From contig CAZGMK010000012.1 in assembly GCA_964526835.1 (NCBI GenBank), positions 16,771-80,770 on the forward strand: a stretch of DNA of 64,000 nt, read 5' to 3'. The position numbers and the translations under genes are program-made. This DNA is from DAOSXA01 sp964526835 (GTDB lineage Bacteria > Zixibacteria > MSB-5A5 > GN15 > FEB-12). Of this stretch, positions 8,916 to 19,000 are shown in pieces (the stretch's first letter is position 1; the number at the start of each line of letters is the position of its first letter). The notes under the pieces were generated by a model. That model made no database searches. It saw nothing but the letters and a program-made list of their open reading frames with translations, and was not told where the DNA came from.

Positions 8916-10925
8916 TCACTTGCGTCGGGCGATAACAATCAGTCCGTCGCCATAATACGGGTTTTTCTTCATTACGTCGGCGAACTGCCGATCGAAGGCG
9001 TCGTCGCACCGATTGTAATACATTACGAGGCGCGACGTTTCAAAGCCGTGCTTCTCCAACAGGACACGCAGAGTGTTCGGAGAGAACCAGTAATTGTGGT
9101 CCGGATGGACCAGTTCAGTCCGTTGACCCACGGCGTGAATCGCACGATAGGAGAAGGCGTTCGGCGTACTGATCAGTATATCGCCGTTGAATCCGCTTTC
9201 ATGCAGATTTTGCAGCGCCCGGCCGACGTTGTTGAGATGCTCGATCACCTCAGGTATGACCATGACATCAACACGCTTACCCAAGTCGGCAAGTAGCTCC
9301 AGATCGCTTTCGAGATCGAGCTTGTGAACCTCGTAGCCCTCTTTCGCCAGAAGCTCAAGGCCTTCCTGGTCGATATCGGCCCCTATCACCTCGGCCGCGA
9401 CTCTGGCGATATGCCCGTGAAGGTAGTTGTTTTGCTTTATTCTAAGTTGCATCATTCCGGCGTCGACGCATCCAATGTGCAGTACCCGTTTGCCGCGGCA
9501 GTACTCGGTCGTAAAACCCTTGCGAGACTCAGTGTACTCAACCTGTTCGGGAAGCCTCTGGCGGAAATCGAGTCCCGTCGGCTGATCGACTTGTCCTTCG
9601 GATTCCATCGGCCGTGCGCCGGCGCATGAGCCATCGACCGGAGCTGCGTCCGGCTTACGAGCATCAAGTCCCTTGGCCTCGCACAGTATTGCGAGAAAGC
9701 GATCCAATTGAGGGAGGTTAGTCCTCGCGTTAAAATGCTCGGATACGATCTGGCGATACGCCTGGGAATCGTAGTCGGTGGATGTGAGCATCCGCGTGAA
9801 CTCCTCGATCGTGCCGAAGACCAGGTTGTCGCCGAACAGGTCCTTGGCTCCTTTCCAATTATGCACCAGCGGCCGGATGCCACAGGCCATCGCTTCGATG
9901 ACATTGTTGGGACAGCCCTCCCACGGGCTGGTGGAAATCACATAGTTCATGCCGGCCAGGAACTCCGGAACATCCTTGATCCAGCCATGAAATGTGACCC
10001 GATCCTCAAGGCCTGTCTCTCTGAGCAGGTGCTTCATATACTGCTCGTAACGGACCTCCTGAAACACACCGGCGAAGTGAAAGTGGAATTTCTCGTCCAG
10101 CCTGGCCGCCTGCTCGATGCACTGCATTAGCAGGCCGACGCCCTTCTTGTGGTTGATGTATCCGACGTAGGCGATGTTATGCCCGCCGGCGTTGTCGTAA
10201 AATGGATACTGGTCCAGATCGACGCAGTTGTAGATCGTAATCTGTCTGGGGCCGCCCAGGCATTGCGGGCAGACTTGGTTGGCAACCTGCCGTACGTGGT
10301 CGGCTACGAATACAGCGCCGTGTATCCTGGTCCAGTTGGCCGCCTCGATCATGCCGGGCGTGAGCGCTTCATAGCTACGGATGTAGGTCGCCAGAAGTCC
10401 GGGCGAGTGGTGATGCGACAGGTAGTGAAGCGGTTCATTGCACCACCCCGAAAGGACTATTTCCGGCCAGTCGCCGAGGACGTCGAGCTCGGAGTTGGAC
10501 TTCGGCGTGATGATGCGGACCTCGTTCTCGTGCGAGAAGTGGTCTGACCAGAGCTTCAGAAACTTGTTCTCAAACGGGCTGACCAGGGCGATCCGGAAGC
10601 CCTTCAGCACGGTCTTGTCCTCTCTTGCCCGCACGATCCGCAGCGCATTGAGGTTTTTGTGGCACTCCTGGTAGTCGCGGTCAATCCTCAGCGCGGCTTC
10701 GAAGTGCTCTTCGGCCTCATCCAGTCTTCGCTGACGAAAGCTGACTACGCCGAGGTTGTTGAGGGCCACCTTGCTGCCGGGATCGTGCCTCAGGGCCTTT
10801 TCGAACAACGCTCGAGCCTTGTCGAGATTCCCCTGTTGGAAGTACTCTTCGCCTTGTGCCAGCAGTGTTTGTGTTCCCGTTTTCAACTGGTGATCGCTGG
10901 TCATGTTGCCATTCCTATTGGACAT
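8916..10925 (-). CDS. TPR - glycosyltransferase (GT4-like) - methyltransferase fusion
   Basis: A 669-aa cytoplasmic protein with three modules. Two TPR units sit at about residues 20-90 (NNLGVVSFRQRRLDEAEEHF and the next). A glycosyltransferase of the GT4 type spans about 100-400, with the nucleotide-sugar-site segment STSPWEGCPNNVIEAMACG. A class I SAM-dependent methyltransferase lies at about 470-660, with motif I RVLHIGCVDAG and the post-motif VMVIPEVIEHL. The start at 10925 has GGAG eight bases upstream; a TTG 33 bp upstream lacks one. Such fusions fit modification of a surface polysaccharide or glycoprotein, with the TPR part recruiting partners; the acceptor is unknown. It is probably co-transcribed with the unknown gene downstream. 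Confidence 0.85.
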   Translation of the reverse strand: MSNRNGNMTSDHQLKTGTQTLLAQGEEYFQQGNLDKARALFEKALRHDPGSKVALNNLGVVSFRQRRLDEAEEHFEAALRIDRDYQECHKNLNALRIVRAREDKTVLKGFRIALVSPFENKFLKLWSDHFSHENEVRIITPKSNSELDVLGDWPEIVLSGWCNEPLHYLSHHHSPGLLATYIRSYEALTPGMIEAANWTRIHGAVFVADHVRQVANQVCPQCLGGPRQITIYNCVDLDQYPFYDNAGGHNIAYVGYINHKKGVGLLMQCIEQAARLDEKFHFHFAGVFQEVRYEQYMKHLLRETGLEDRVTFHGWIKDVPEFLAGMNYVISTSPWEGCPNNVIEAMACGIRPLVHNWKGAKDLFGDNLVFGTIEEFTRMLTSTDYDSQAYRQIVSEHFNARTNLPQLDRFLAILCEAKGLDARKPDAAPVDGSCAGARPMESEGQVDQPTGLDFRQRLPEQVEYTESRKGFTTEYCRGKRVLHIGCVDAGMMQLRIKQNNYLHGHIARVAAEVIGADIDQEGLELLAKEGYEVHKLDLESDLELLADLGKRVDVMVIPEVIEHLNNVGRALQNLHESGFNGDILISTPNAFSYRAIHAVGQRTELVHPDHNYWFSPNTLRVLLEKHGFETSRLVMYYNRCDDAFDRQFADVMKKNPYYGDGLIVIARRK

Positions 10926-11162
10926 ACCGGTTTCTCCGACTCGATTGATATCTATCAACCATTATCGGACAATCGGCCGGATGGCTTTCGCACAAAGGCA
11001 CATTAATTTGTCTTCCTCGGAGTGCATGATCGCTGCCACCGGCGGCTATCTCCGCAACTCCAGGCCGGCCGGTACGGGTTAGGCAGAGTGAGCTACTCGC
11101 CGGGGGCCATATCCGGGGACGTGAAAAAGTGGACGGTTCTGCGCATATATTCATCTAAGCGC

Positions 11163-11190
11163 TTGACACGGACCGATTGGCCTCTATATT
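11163..11190 (+). promoter_or_regulatory. Sigma-70 promoter of the initiator tRNA gene
   Basis: TTGACA (11163-11168), a 16-bp spacer and TATATT (11185-11190) place the start of transcription a few bases before the tRNA. The same two hexamers and spacer recur at the tRNA-Gln gene. Confidence 0.75.
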
Positions 11191-11202
11191 GGGCAACCTG
11201 AT

Positions 11203-11276
<74 letters not shown>

Positions 11277-11731
11277 TTAAAAAGTCATTCTTTCCCAATA
11301 CAATACGTCAGCAGAAATAGAGCATGATGGACCACGTAACGGCGATTTTCTAACACCTTTCCCAGCCGCATTGGTCCTTTTCGGATGGAACCACATTCGA
11401 AGGTGGAGCGACGGCAAAGACCGCGTTGTACGTTCTCGGGGCTATGATGCCCCACTCAGGCCTTGAGCTGCTTAGGGGCCCCGTGACGATGAGCCCGACG
11501 GGACGCACCGAGCGCACTCTATCTGCTCCGACGCGGCATCGGGGTGGCAGTACGCGGCTCGCGAACGATCTGCCAAACCGCCGAAGCCGTTTCCCAGGTA
11601 ACAGGCTACCATACTGCAGCCGGACCTGCGGTAGCAAACGAACCACCTGCTTGTTGATTCGCACCCAATTTGACCTGTTACCCATATCTCCCGTCTACTC
11701 TGTTACCTACTTGTCATCGGTCTGTACCCTA
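11277..11731. other. Intergenic region, nothing recognised
   Basis: 455 bp between the tRNA and the 3' end of the acylase gene. Open frames cross it on both strands but none has a ribosome-binding site or a recognisable fold. No repeat or attachment site was seen despite the tRNA, a common integration target. Confidence 0.45.
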
Positions 11732-14137
11732 TCACTCTGTCGCCTCCGGACGAAGCACCAGTGTTCCGGCCGCTCGGGAGCGGACCGCCTCCTCGCTGAA
11801 GGGAACCGTCCAGCGCTGGCCGGATCGGTACATCTCGAAGAAGTCAAAGAAGTGATCGCTGGCCGGGTGGCCCGAATTGCCCGCCGGCAGGACCATACTC
11901 GCACGGTCGACATTTGCGAAGTCGACAACAAATCGCCAGCTCGCGCCGACCGAAGAAACCAACATCGAGTCGCGCCGGCCGAACCACGAGGCATTTACTG
12001 TGCCCGGGGCGCCGCGCCAGGGCCATGGGCCGCGGTGCAAGCCGAGCAGGCCGCCGATAACCGGCGCTCGCGCCATCGGATGGCGCATTGTCAGAGTCTG
12101 CGCCTGTCCCATCGTCCGCCCGTCTGCCCATTCCAGAGCCGACCGAGCGGCCTCGGCGATCTGTTGCAACCGGACCGAATCGAGCTCTGAGGTCACTACA
12201 ACCGGCGACCAGACATCTTCCATGACCGCACCTGGGATACCGCTGGAAAGGTCGTCACCGACGGCCTCAAACGAACTCCGCCTCAGGCTGTGCATGAACA
12301 CGGCTATGATCGGAGCAATGCGCGAGTCCTGATCGCACGAGCCGTCCCAGGCCCGCGCCGAGTCAGCCCAGGCCGAGTCACCATTGTAATCCAGCGCTGC
12401 GGCGAGGACTCCCCGCCAGCGCTGCCAGTGGGCGCTAACCAGATCGTATTGCATGGTCTCCAGATCGCCGGGAGTGAATCGATCGAGCGAATCAAGAAGT
12501 GAGTTTATCCGCGCAATGCGGTCGAAAGCGAAGGTGCCCGGCAATTCCATCGATCTCGTCGGCAGATTGTTGCAGACCGCGAGCCAGCCCTGCTCAGGAT
12601 TGAGGGCATGCGGTGTACTGTCGAGCGGGACATACCCGCGCCACTCATGGTCGTCGGTCCAGCCATCACCCGGCAGCAGGGCCGTCAGTCGATCGCGATT
12701 GGCAATCGGGGAGCCGAGTTGATAGCCGATATTCCCACCGCTGTCGGCATACATCCAACTTGCATCGAGGGCTCCAAGGCTGGTGACGGTTCGACGAAAG
12801 TTCTCGAAGTCACGTACACCGGCCAGGTCGAGCCCGGCTCCGATCGCGGCGTCGAGATCGGCGTCAAACCCGGCCCACCTCAGGGAGTAGACGTACCCGG
12901 CCGAGTCGCTGCGGTGCATAATCGGACCATGGCGCGTAGACTTGATTCGAATCTCCCGCGGCTCGGAGTCGCTGACTAAGACCGTATCCACTACTACGTT
13001 CATATCGGCCCAGCCGTCCGGAGTCAGGTACTGCAGCGAGTCATCGGGGTTGATTCGTTCTCGATAGTAGTCGTTGACGTCGATCCCGCCGACTGTGAAG
13101 GCCCACGCCGCCGCTCCGTTGTGCCCCATGATCACTACCGGCAGCCCGGGAGTCGTGATTCCTAGGGCATCGATTGAACCATCGGCGGTGTGCACCCCGA
13201 CTGCAAACCAGAACTGCGGCAGGCGACTGACCTCCAGGTGCGGGTCCGATGCCAGCATGGCGCGGCCCGACTGCGAGCGGGCAGGCGATATCACCCAGGC
13301 ATTCGAGCCGCCAATTGGAGCGTCCGCGGACCGGAGGACGGCTTCGGCCAAAGAGGCCCCGGGCGAGAGCCATCGGGCGGTTGATTCGGCGCGTGCACCG
13401 GCCTGCCCGGCCTCAGGTCGTGTTCCCGGGATAGCCGGAGTGGAGGTTTCCGAAGACATCTCATAGGAACGGGGAATTGTCACCGGCGCCCAGCCCGGGT
13501 ACGACGGCGCATAGACCGCGGCGCTGTCGCGACCGAGCTTGTCAGCCAGCTCGCGGAAGTATCCATCCGAGTTCATCAGAGCGTTGGAAAACCAGGACTG
13601 GTAGCTGGTCAGGGCAAGGCAGTGCTCGACAGTCCACCCTTCGAATGCGGTCGGCAGCAGCCGAAATTCGAACGGCATCGCCCTTGCTGTCTCGACGTAG
13701 GCGTTGACTCCGTCGCTGTACGCCTGCAAGGCGGTACGGTTCTCCTCGGTCAGCGCGTCTGCGGCGGTAGCTGCCAGCCGCCCGTGGCCCAGATGACGCT
13801 GCTGGATATCGAGATCGACAGTTATCGAGCCGGTCATTTCCGAGAGCCGTCCGTAGGCCAGGCGCCTGAACAGGTCCATCTGGAACATTCGTTCTGAGGC
13901 GTGAAGGTAGCCCAGAGCAAAGAGGGCGTCGTGGCGATCGGTCGCCCATACCTGCGGGATTCCCCTGGCGTCGTACGTTATCTCGACCGGCTGATGGATC
14001 TCTCTGACCGAAACGACACCATCCTCGGGGGGCACGGCCAGGATGAGCATCAGCCATCCGGCCACGGCTATGCCGATAACCAGGGCGAGCAGGATCGAAA
14101 GTGCGAACCAGAGTACACGTCGAGCGCGTGCAGTCAT
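11732..14137 (-). CDS. Penicillin acylase family (Ntn hydrolase), membrane-anchored
   Basis: An 801-aa protein with one N-terminal hydrophobic segment (LWFALSILLALVIGIAVAGWL), so it is periplasmic or membrane-tethered. An alpha-chain region follows (GIPQVWATDRHDALFALGYLHASERMFQMD), then a spacer and the autocatalytic beta-chain start GGSNAWVISP, whose serine is the expected catalytic nucleophile after self-cleavage. The downstream ASDPHLE stretch is a family hallmark. Family members hydrolyse amide bonds of penicillins, acyl-homoserine lactones or N-acyl amino acids; the substrate here is not predictable. The start at 14137 has GGGAGG upstream at rather long spacing. It follows the repeat lipoprotein gene by 43 bp on the same strand and is probably co-transcribed with it. 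Confidence 0.9.
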   Translation of the reverse strand: MTARARRVLWFALSILLALVIGIAVAGWLMLILAVPPEDGVVSVREIHQPVEITYDARGIPQVWATDRHDALFALGYLHASERMFQMDLFRRLAYGRLSEMTGSITVDLDIQQRHLGHGRLAATAADALTEENRTALQAYSDGVNAYVETARAMPFEFRLLPTAFEGWTVEHCLALTSYQSWFSNALMNSDGYFRELADKLGRDSAAVYAPSYPGWAPVTIPRSYEMSSETSTPAIPGTRPEAGQAGARAESTARWLSPGASLAEAVLRSADAPIGGSNAWVISPARSQSGRAMLASDPHLEVSRLPQFWFAVGVHTADGSIDALGITTPGLPVVIMGHNGAAAWAFTVGGIDVNDYYRERINPDDSLQYLTPDGWADMNVVVDTVLVSDSEPREIRIKSTRHGPIMHRSDSAGYVYSLRWAGFDADLDAAIGAGLDLAGVRDFENFRRTVTSLGALDASWMYADSGGNIGYQLGSPIANRDRLTALLPGDGWTDDHEWRGYVPLDSTPHALNPEQGWLAVCNNLPTRSMELPGTFAFDRIARINSLLDSLDRFTPGDLETMQYDLVSAHWQRWRGVLAAALDYNGDSAWADSARAWDGSCDQDSRIAPIIAVFMHSLRRSSFEAVGDDLSSGIPGAVMEDVWSPVVVTSELDSVRLQQIAEAARSALEWADGRTMGQAQTLTMRHPMARAPVIGGLLGLHRGPWPWRGAPGTVNASWFGRRDSMLVSSVGASWRFVVDFANVDRASMVLPAGNSGHPASDHFFDFFEMYRSGQRWTVPFSEEAVRSRAAGTLVLRPEATE

Positions 14138-14180
14138 ACTCTTTCCATCCTCCCTGATCCTTCTTCTGCGGCCAACCCGA

Positions 14181-15743
14181 CTACTTCCGGCGCGGTTCAA
14201 CCCGAATCTGCGGGGCATCCTGGGCGGGTGGACGGATCGTGTCGCCCTTCGCATCCAGCCCGACCGTGTTAATGACTTCGCCGGCATCATCGTATTGCAG
14301 GCGAATCACGGCAGCGCCGTTCTCCGGGTCCTCAACAGGGTTACCGTCGACGTCGAAGTACGCTACCTCGGTTCGGTTGCCCAGGCTGTCGTATTTCCAG
14401 CGCACGATGGCCATGCCGTTATTGTCGTTCTTGGGCTTTCCGTCGGCGCCGAAACGGCGCTCCTCGATCGGGTTGCCCGAGGCATTGTACTTTCGTTCGT
14501 ACTTGGCGATTTCACGGTTTCTTGGGGTCGCCAGGTCGCCCTCAACGTCATGGTAGCTCAATGATACTTCATTGCCGGAATCGTCCCACACGTGCCTGAC
14601 CTCAGCAAACCCGAGACGATTGCTCACGAGTTCCCCGTCGGGGCCATGGCATGTTTCAGTGACGGGGTGGCCGTTATCGTCGTAGGTGCGACGGTAGATT
14701 GTGACCCCCTGCGCATCGGATGTCCGGTTGCCGTGAGCGTCGTAGTAGGCCAATTCTGTCTGACGACCGGCGTCGTCATGTTTGTAGACTACGCGAGCCA
14801 CTCCCTCGGCGCCAGACTGGAGCTCTTCATTGACATTGAGATAGCGCTCCTCCACGACGAGCCCGCGCCCGTCAAATTCGCGCTGGAATATCGCGACACC
14901 GTAGTTGTTCGGCATTATCCTCTCATTAGAATCGTAGCCGCGGCGCTCTATCCGGTTGCCCCGCTGGTCGTACTTGAAGCGATACATGTGCAGATCCGAT
15001 CCAACCGCAGTCGGCTGTTCGTCGCGCCCATACATACGCGACTCAATGACCCGCCCATGCTCATCATAGTCCATCCTTATGATCGCGAAGCCGCTCTGGC
15101 CGAGCATCAGCGAGCCGTCGAAACCATGATTCGATGACTCGATGACGTTATCCTGGTCGTCGTATTTCCAGCGTATGAACGTGATGCCGTCGGCGTCGGT
15201 TACCCGCTCGCCGTTCATGTCCAGGCGCTCGGCTTCGATACGCCGTCCCTTGTCGTCGAGGGTCCAGCGGTGCTCGGCCGCCATGGCATTGTCCGTGGTC
15301 GGGTTGCCGGCAATATCGTAGTTGCGATAGCCGGTGCGATGACCCTCCTCGTTGAGGCTGAGGACGATAGCGTGTGCACCGGTCTTGTCCCGAGCGGGTT
15401 GCCCCTGGGCATCGTAGAAGCTGCGCCGTTCGGTTGAATCAGTATACTCGAATTCGATGGCGGCTACGCCGAATGACGGATCGGCGGTCGGCCGGCCATC
15501 GTCGATGTACTCGATTCGTTGCAGCCGCCCCTGCTGATCGCGACTGAATCGATACATTCCCGCCAGGAAGGTTTCAGGGTTGTCAATGACCCCATCGCCA
15601 AGCAGACGGTAGTAGGCGTCGATCTTGACGTGTCGGAAGTACTCACCCTCGGGTTCGGGGGCGGGGGCTGTCTTCTTCTGACCGCAGGCCGATAACAGAA
15701 GAACGATTGGGGCCAGAACTATCGGAATCAGGGAATGTCGCAA
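14181..15743 (-). CDS. Repeat lipoprotein with YD-like tandem units
   Basis: A 520-aa exported protein. The signal peptide ends in the lipobox LLSAC, so it is a predicted lipoprotein. The mature part consists of about nine to ten degenerate units of roughly 45 residues, each with a core such as RWKYDxxGNxxExxxYDxxGN, an acidic turn and a hydrophobic strand (MAIVRWKYD, VAIFQREFD, FAEVRHVWD). The pattern recalls YD/RHS-like or beta-solenoid repeats but lacks the RHS core domain. The start is TTG at 15743 with AAAGGAG seven bases upstream, a good site for a rare start. Function is unknown; a surface scaffold is a guess. Confidence 0.75.
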   Translation of the reverse strand: MRHSLIPIVLAPIVLLLSACGQKKTAPAPEPEGEYFRHVKIDAYYRLLGDGVIDNPETFLAGMYRFSRDQQGRLQRIEYIDDGRPTADPSFGVAAIEFEYTDSTERRSFYDAQGQPARDKTGAHAIVLSLNEEGHRTGYRNYDIAGNPTTDNAMAAEHRWTLDDKGRRIEAERLDMNGERVTDADGITFIRWKYDDQDNVIESSNHGFDGSLMLGQSGFAIIRMDYDEHGRVIESRMYGRDEQPTAVGSDLHMYRFKYDQRGNRIERRGYDSNERIMPNNYGVAIFQREFDGRGLVVEERYLNVNEELQSGAEGVARVVYKHDDAGRQTELAYYDAHGNRTSDAQGVTIYRRTYDDNGHPVTETCHGPDGELVSNRLGFAEVRHVWDDSGNEVSLSYHDVEGDLATPRNREIAKYERKYNASGNPIEERRFGADGKPKNDNNGMAIVRWKYDSLGNRTEVAYFDVDGNPVEDPENGAAVIRLQYDDAGEVINTVGLDAKGDTIRPPAQDAPQIRVEPRRK

Positions 15744-16057
15744 CGCAGGACTCCTTTATGCTTACTGGATCTCTCACTCAGAAGTCTAATTAGGGGTTCA
15801 AGGGAGATGCGGCAAGGGGTTTTTGGAGGTTGGCCCAATTACCGCGGAAGCACCCGGGGGCCGGGGCGCACCTGCCCGTGACTCGAAACCACTGTCGGCG
15901 TCAACGGTCACCGGGCTTCAGCAGTGTGCTCACAAGGACATGTCTTGATTCCTGGACGCCCCTACCGCGTCACTACAAATGATATGCAACGGCAAGGCCG
16001 CCGCGGGTCAGTGCCCACGGCGGCGCTTGTCTTACATCGAACGAACTCGACACGTTT
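15744..16057. other. Intergenic region with GC-rich hairpin
   Basis: 314 bp between two minus-strand genes. At 15997-16024 an imperfect GC-rich hairpin (7 bp, one mismatch, 3 bp) follows the protease gene on the minus strand; there is no T run, so termination is only possible. The rest should hold the promoter of the repeat lipoprotein, but no convincing boxes were found. Confidence 0.45.
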
Positions 16058-19000
16058 CTATGGGCAGGCCACCGGAGGCGGTCCCGACTGGAACATATAG
16101 GCGGTCAGATAGATCAAATCAGCGATGTCCGGACCGGTGGCGTTACCGTCCACATCCGCTTCGCTGTAGTAACCGCTGCCTTCAGGCTCCTCACATGGGG
16201 GTTGCGGACCCTCTGAGAACATGTACGTCACGAGGTAGACCATGTCGGCGACATCCGGGCCGACGCCGTTGTGGTCCACATCGCCGCGCAGTTCACAGCA
16301 ACTCTCACACGCATCACCGACCCCGTCTCCATCGGAGTCGACCTGGTCGGGGTTGGCCGTCTCCGGGCAATTGTCGCACAGATCGCCGACGCCATCACTG
16401 TCCTGGTCGCTCTGATCGGCGTTGGCGATCTCGGGGCAGTTATCGCATAGATCACCGACACCATCATCGTCGAGATCGCTCTGGTCGGTATTGGCGATGT
16501 TCGGACAGTTATCACAGGGGTCGCCAATGCTATCACCGTCGGCGTCGGCCTGATCGGCATTGACGACATCAGGACAGTTGTCGCATGCATCGCCGATCTC
16601 GTCGCTGTCGGCATCGGCCTGATCGACATTGGCCACGGTCGGGCAATTGTCACAGGGATCGCCGATGTTATCGCCGTCGACATCAACTTGGTCGGCATTG
16701 GCGACATCGGGGCAATTATCGCAGACATCACCCACATCGTCGCCGTCGGCATCGGCTTGGCCGGGATTAGCCACATCAGCGCAATTGTCGCAGGCGTCAC
16801 CGACACCATCGCCGTCGAGATCGCTCTGGTCAGCATTGGCGACGGTCGGGCAATTATCGCAAACGTCACCGACCCCGTCGCTGTCGAGGTCCTGCTGATC
16901 CGGATTATAGGTGTTGGGACAGTTGTCCGAGACGTTCGGAATCCCATCACCGTCCGAGTCGGGGTTGCCTTCACATTCAATCCTGGTCACGGAGAAGGCG
17001 TCCACAGCCGCTTCGACCACCGAGCCGCTGCCAAGATCGGAGGCGTCAAAGCGCATCTTGACCTGGGAAGTAGGCGCGACAAAATCACTCACCGTGAAGG
17101 AGTGCTCGAACCACCCGCCGTTGGCCTGATAGATGGGTCCAACCGCCTCGACCAGCGTCCAGCTGGAACCATTGTCGTTGGAAATGTAGATATTGAAGAC
17201 GTCGTTGTTTGGGTCGGCGCCGAAGTTGTTGGAGTACCAGCGGGCGTAGCTGATAACAGCGTCACCCGCCGACATATCGATGGTCGGCGATACCAGGTTG
17301 GTATGGCCACCGTCGATATCGGAGTCACCGTCAACGTTATCGGTCAGGTAGCAACTGCCGGAGCCGTCGTAGTCGGTGGGAGGATCGCCGCGGTCGCCGC
17401 CTCCGACGGGAACACCGCGCTCCCACTGTCCATCGGAAGCATCACCGTAGACTGTCCAGCCCTGATCGGTCTCGAAATCGTCACTGAAGACATCAACCAC
17501 ACTGGTGGCCGGAATCGCCAGGTGGGGTGATGACGGGTCCGGATCATTAGCGCGGCCGGTCGAAGACTCCTCGGCGCTGACGTAGAACTCTATAATATCA
17601 TCGCAGGTGATCGCAGGAAGCTCGGCCGTATACTCGTTGGGAAAGCCCTCAGTCATGTAGGTACTGTCCCAGGAGCCGCCGTTGATGGAATAGTGCAGCA
17701 TTCCGGAGCCGGAGAGCGGGATACCGTCACCCACACCGCTTACGACGACGTCGAAGGAGTTCGTCTGGTCCGGAAGCACTGTTGCCGGGATGCCGTTCGG
17801 ATACGAGAAGGCAATGGCGTTGACCCCCTTGAACGATACCGTTGGATCGCCGAACAGGTTGAGCTCGTAATAGCACCAACGCATACAGTCGTCATTGATG
17901 CGGTAAAGGTTATCTTCCTTCGAGTCCTGATTGGCTATACCTATTTGAGTCTTAGCCTCTGATGGATTGAAAATGGCGTCCCAGAATTCACGATTGAAGC
18001 GCTGCGACGGGCCATCGGTGGAGTTGTATGTTCCCCATCCGTATCTGGCGTTCATGACTACGGCGAAGGCGCCGGCGTCGGTCTTGATGTTGATCGTCTC
18101 GGCCCAGCAGTCAGTGCCGTCAAAATGACCGGCCAGACAGGTCTGCGAATACACGAGACAGTGATCGCTATTGGTAAGGCTGCTGAGCACATCAGAGTTG
18201 TACAGCTTCATCGCATAGTCAGGGCTACCGTGACCGAGATGGTTCAGGACGTGCAGACCGCCGTTGACGCGGGTCGTCAGCTCTGAGACCGGCCAGTCAT
18301 TGCCGGCCCAGCTGCGGTCATATATGCTGTCGATGCTGTACATGTCCGAGGGAATGCCGACGGTTGTATAGCCGTGGCTGGAGGCGCCGTCGACCAATTC
18401 ATTCAGGGTATTGGCGGCATATTCCGACTCACCTCCGAAACCGAGATGCTCGCCTACCATCAGAATGCCCTGAAGGTATGCGCTGTTGGTCGTCAGATAC
18501 TGCAGCGTCTTATCAACGAAGCGATCGGCTTCGGTAGTGTTTCCGACCGAGGCGCGGCCGACATAGACCTCCGCTACCAGGTCGACGTCGCTGCCCCCGA
18601 TGCCGTCAGTCGGTTCACCCCAGTAGGAGTCGCCGTCGCTGTTCCAGGTACCGTCGAGACAGGCGAAGTATATGTCGCCGGGCATGTTGTACTCTACCTC
18701 CGCCCCGCTGCCTTCCCAGGAGCGAACGTACAGGTTCTTGGCGGGGATGATATCATCGTCGGCGCCGATCAACACGTAGCTGATGCCGTCCTGAATGTAC
18801 CGGTCGGAAATGTAGGCGCGAATGTCGTCGGGATTGCTGCTGCCGATCTGGGACGTAGTGTGGATCTCGGTGAGGATCCCCGTAGTGTCGTGATAGTCCT
18901 TCAGGGGTTGGAATGAGGGGGCCAGCGACGAGGTTGTGATTATCAGCATGTCGTAGGCCCGGGCGCCTCGTTTAGGGGCGGCGGCGTAGGTTCCGACGTC

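Noticed and set aside
11350..11685. Minus-strand frame downstream of the initiator tRNA
   Set aside because: No ribosome-binding site, no recognisable fold, and atypical composition; treated as non-coding.
16307..16927. CRISPR-like regular repeats
   Set aside because: The 69-bp units are codon-phased, encode TSP3 calcium repeats, and have no spacers.
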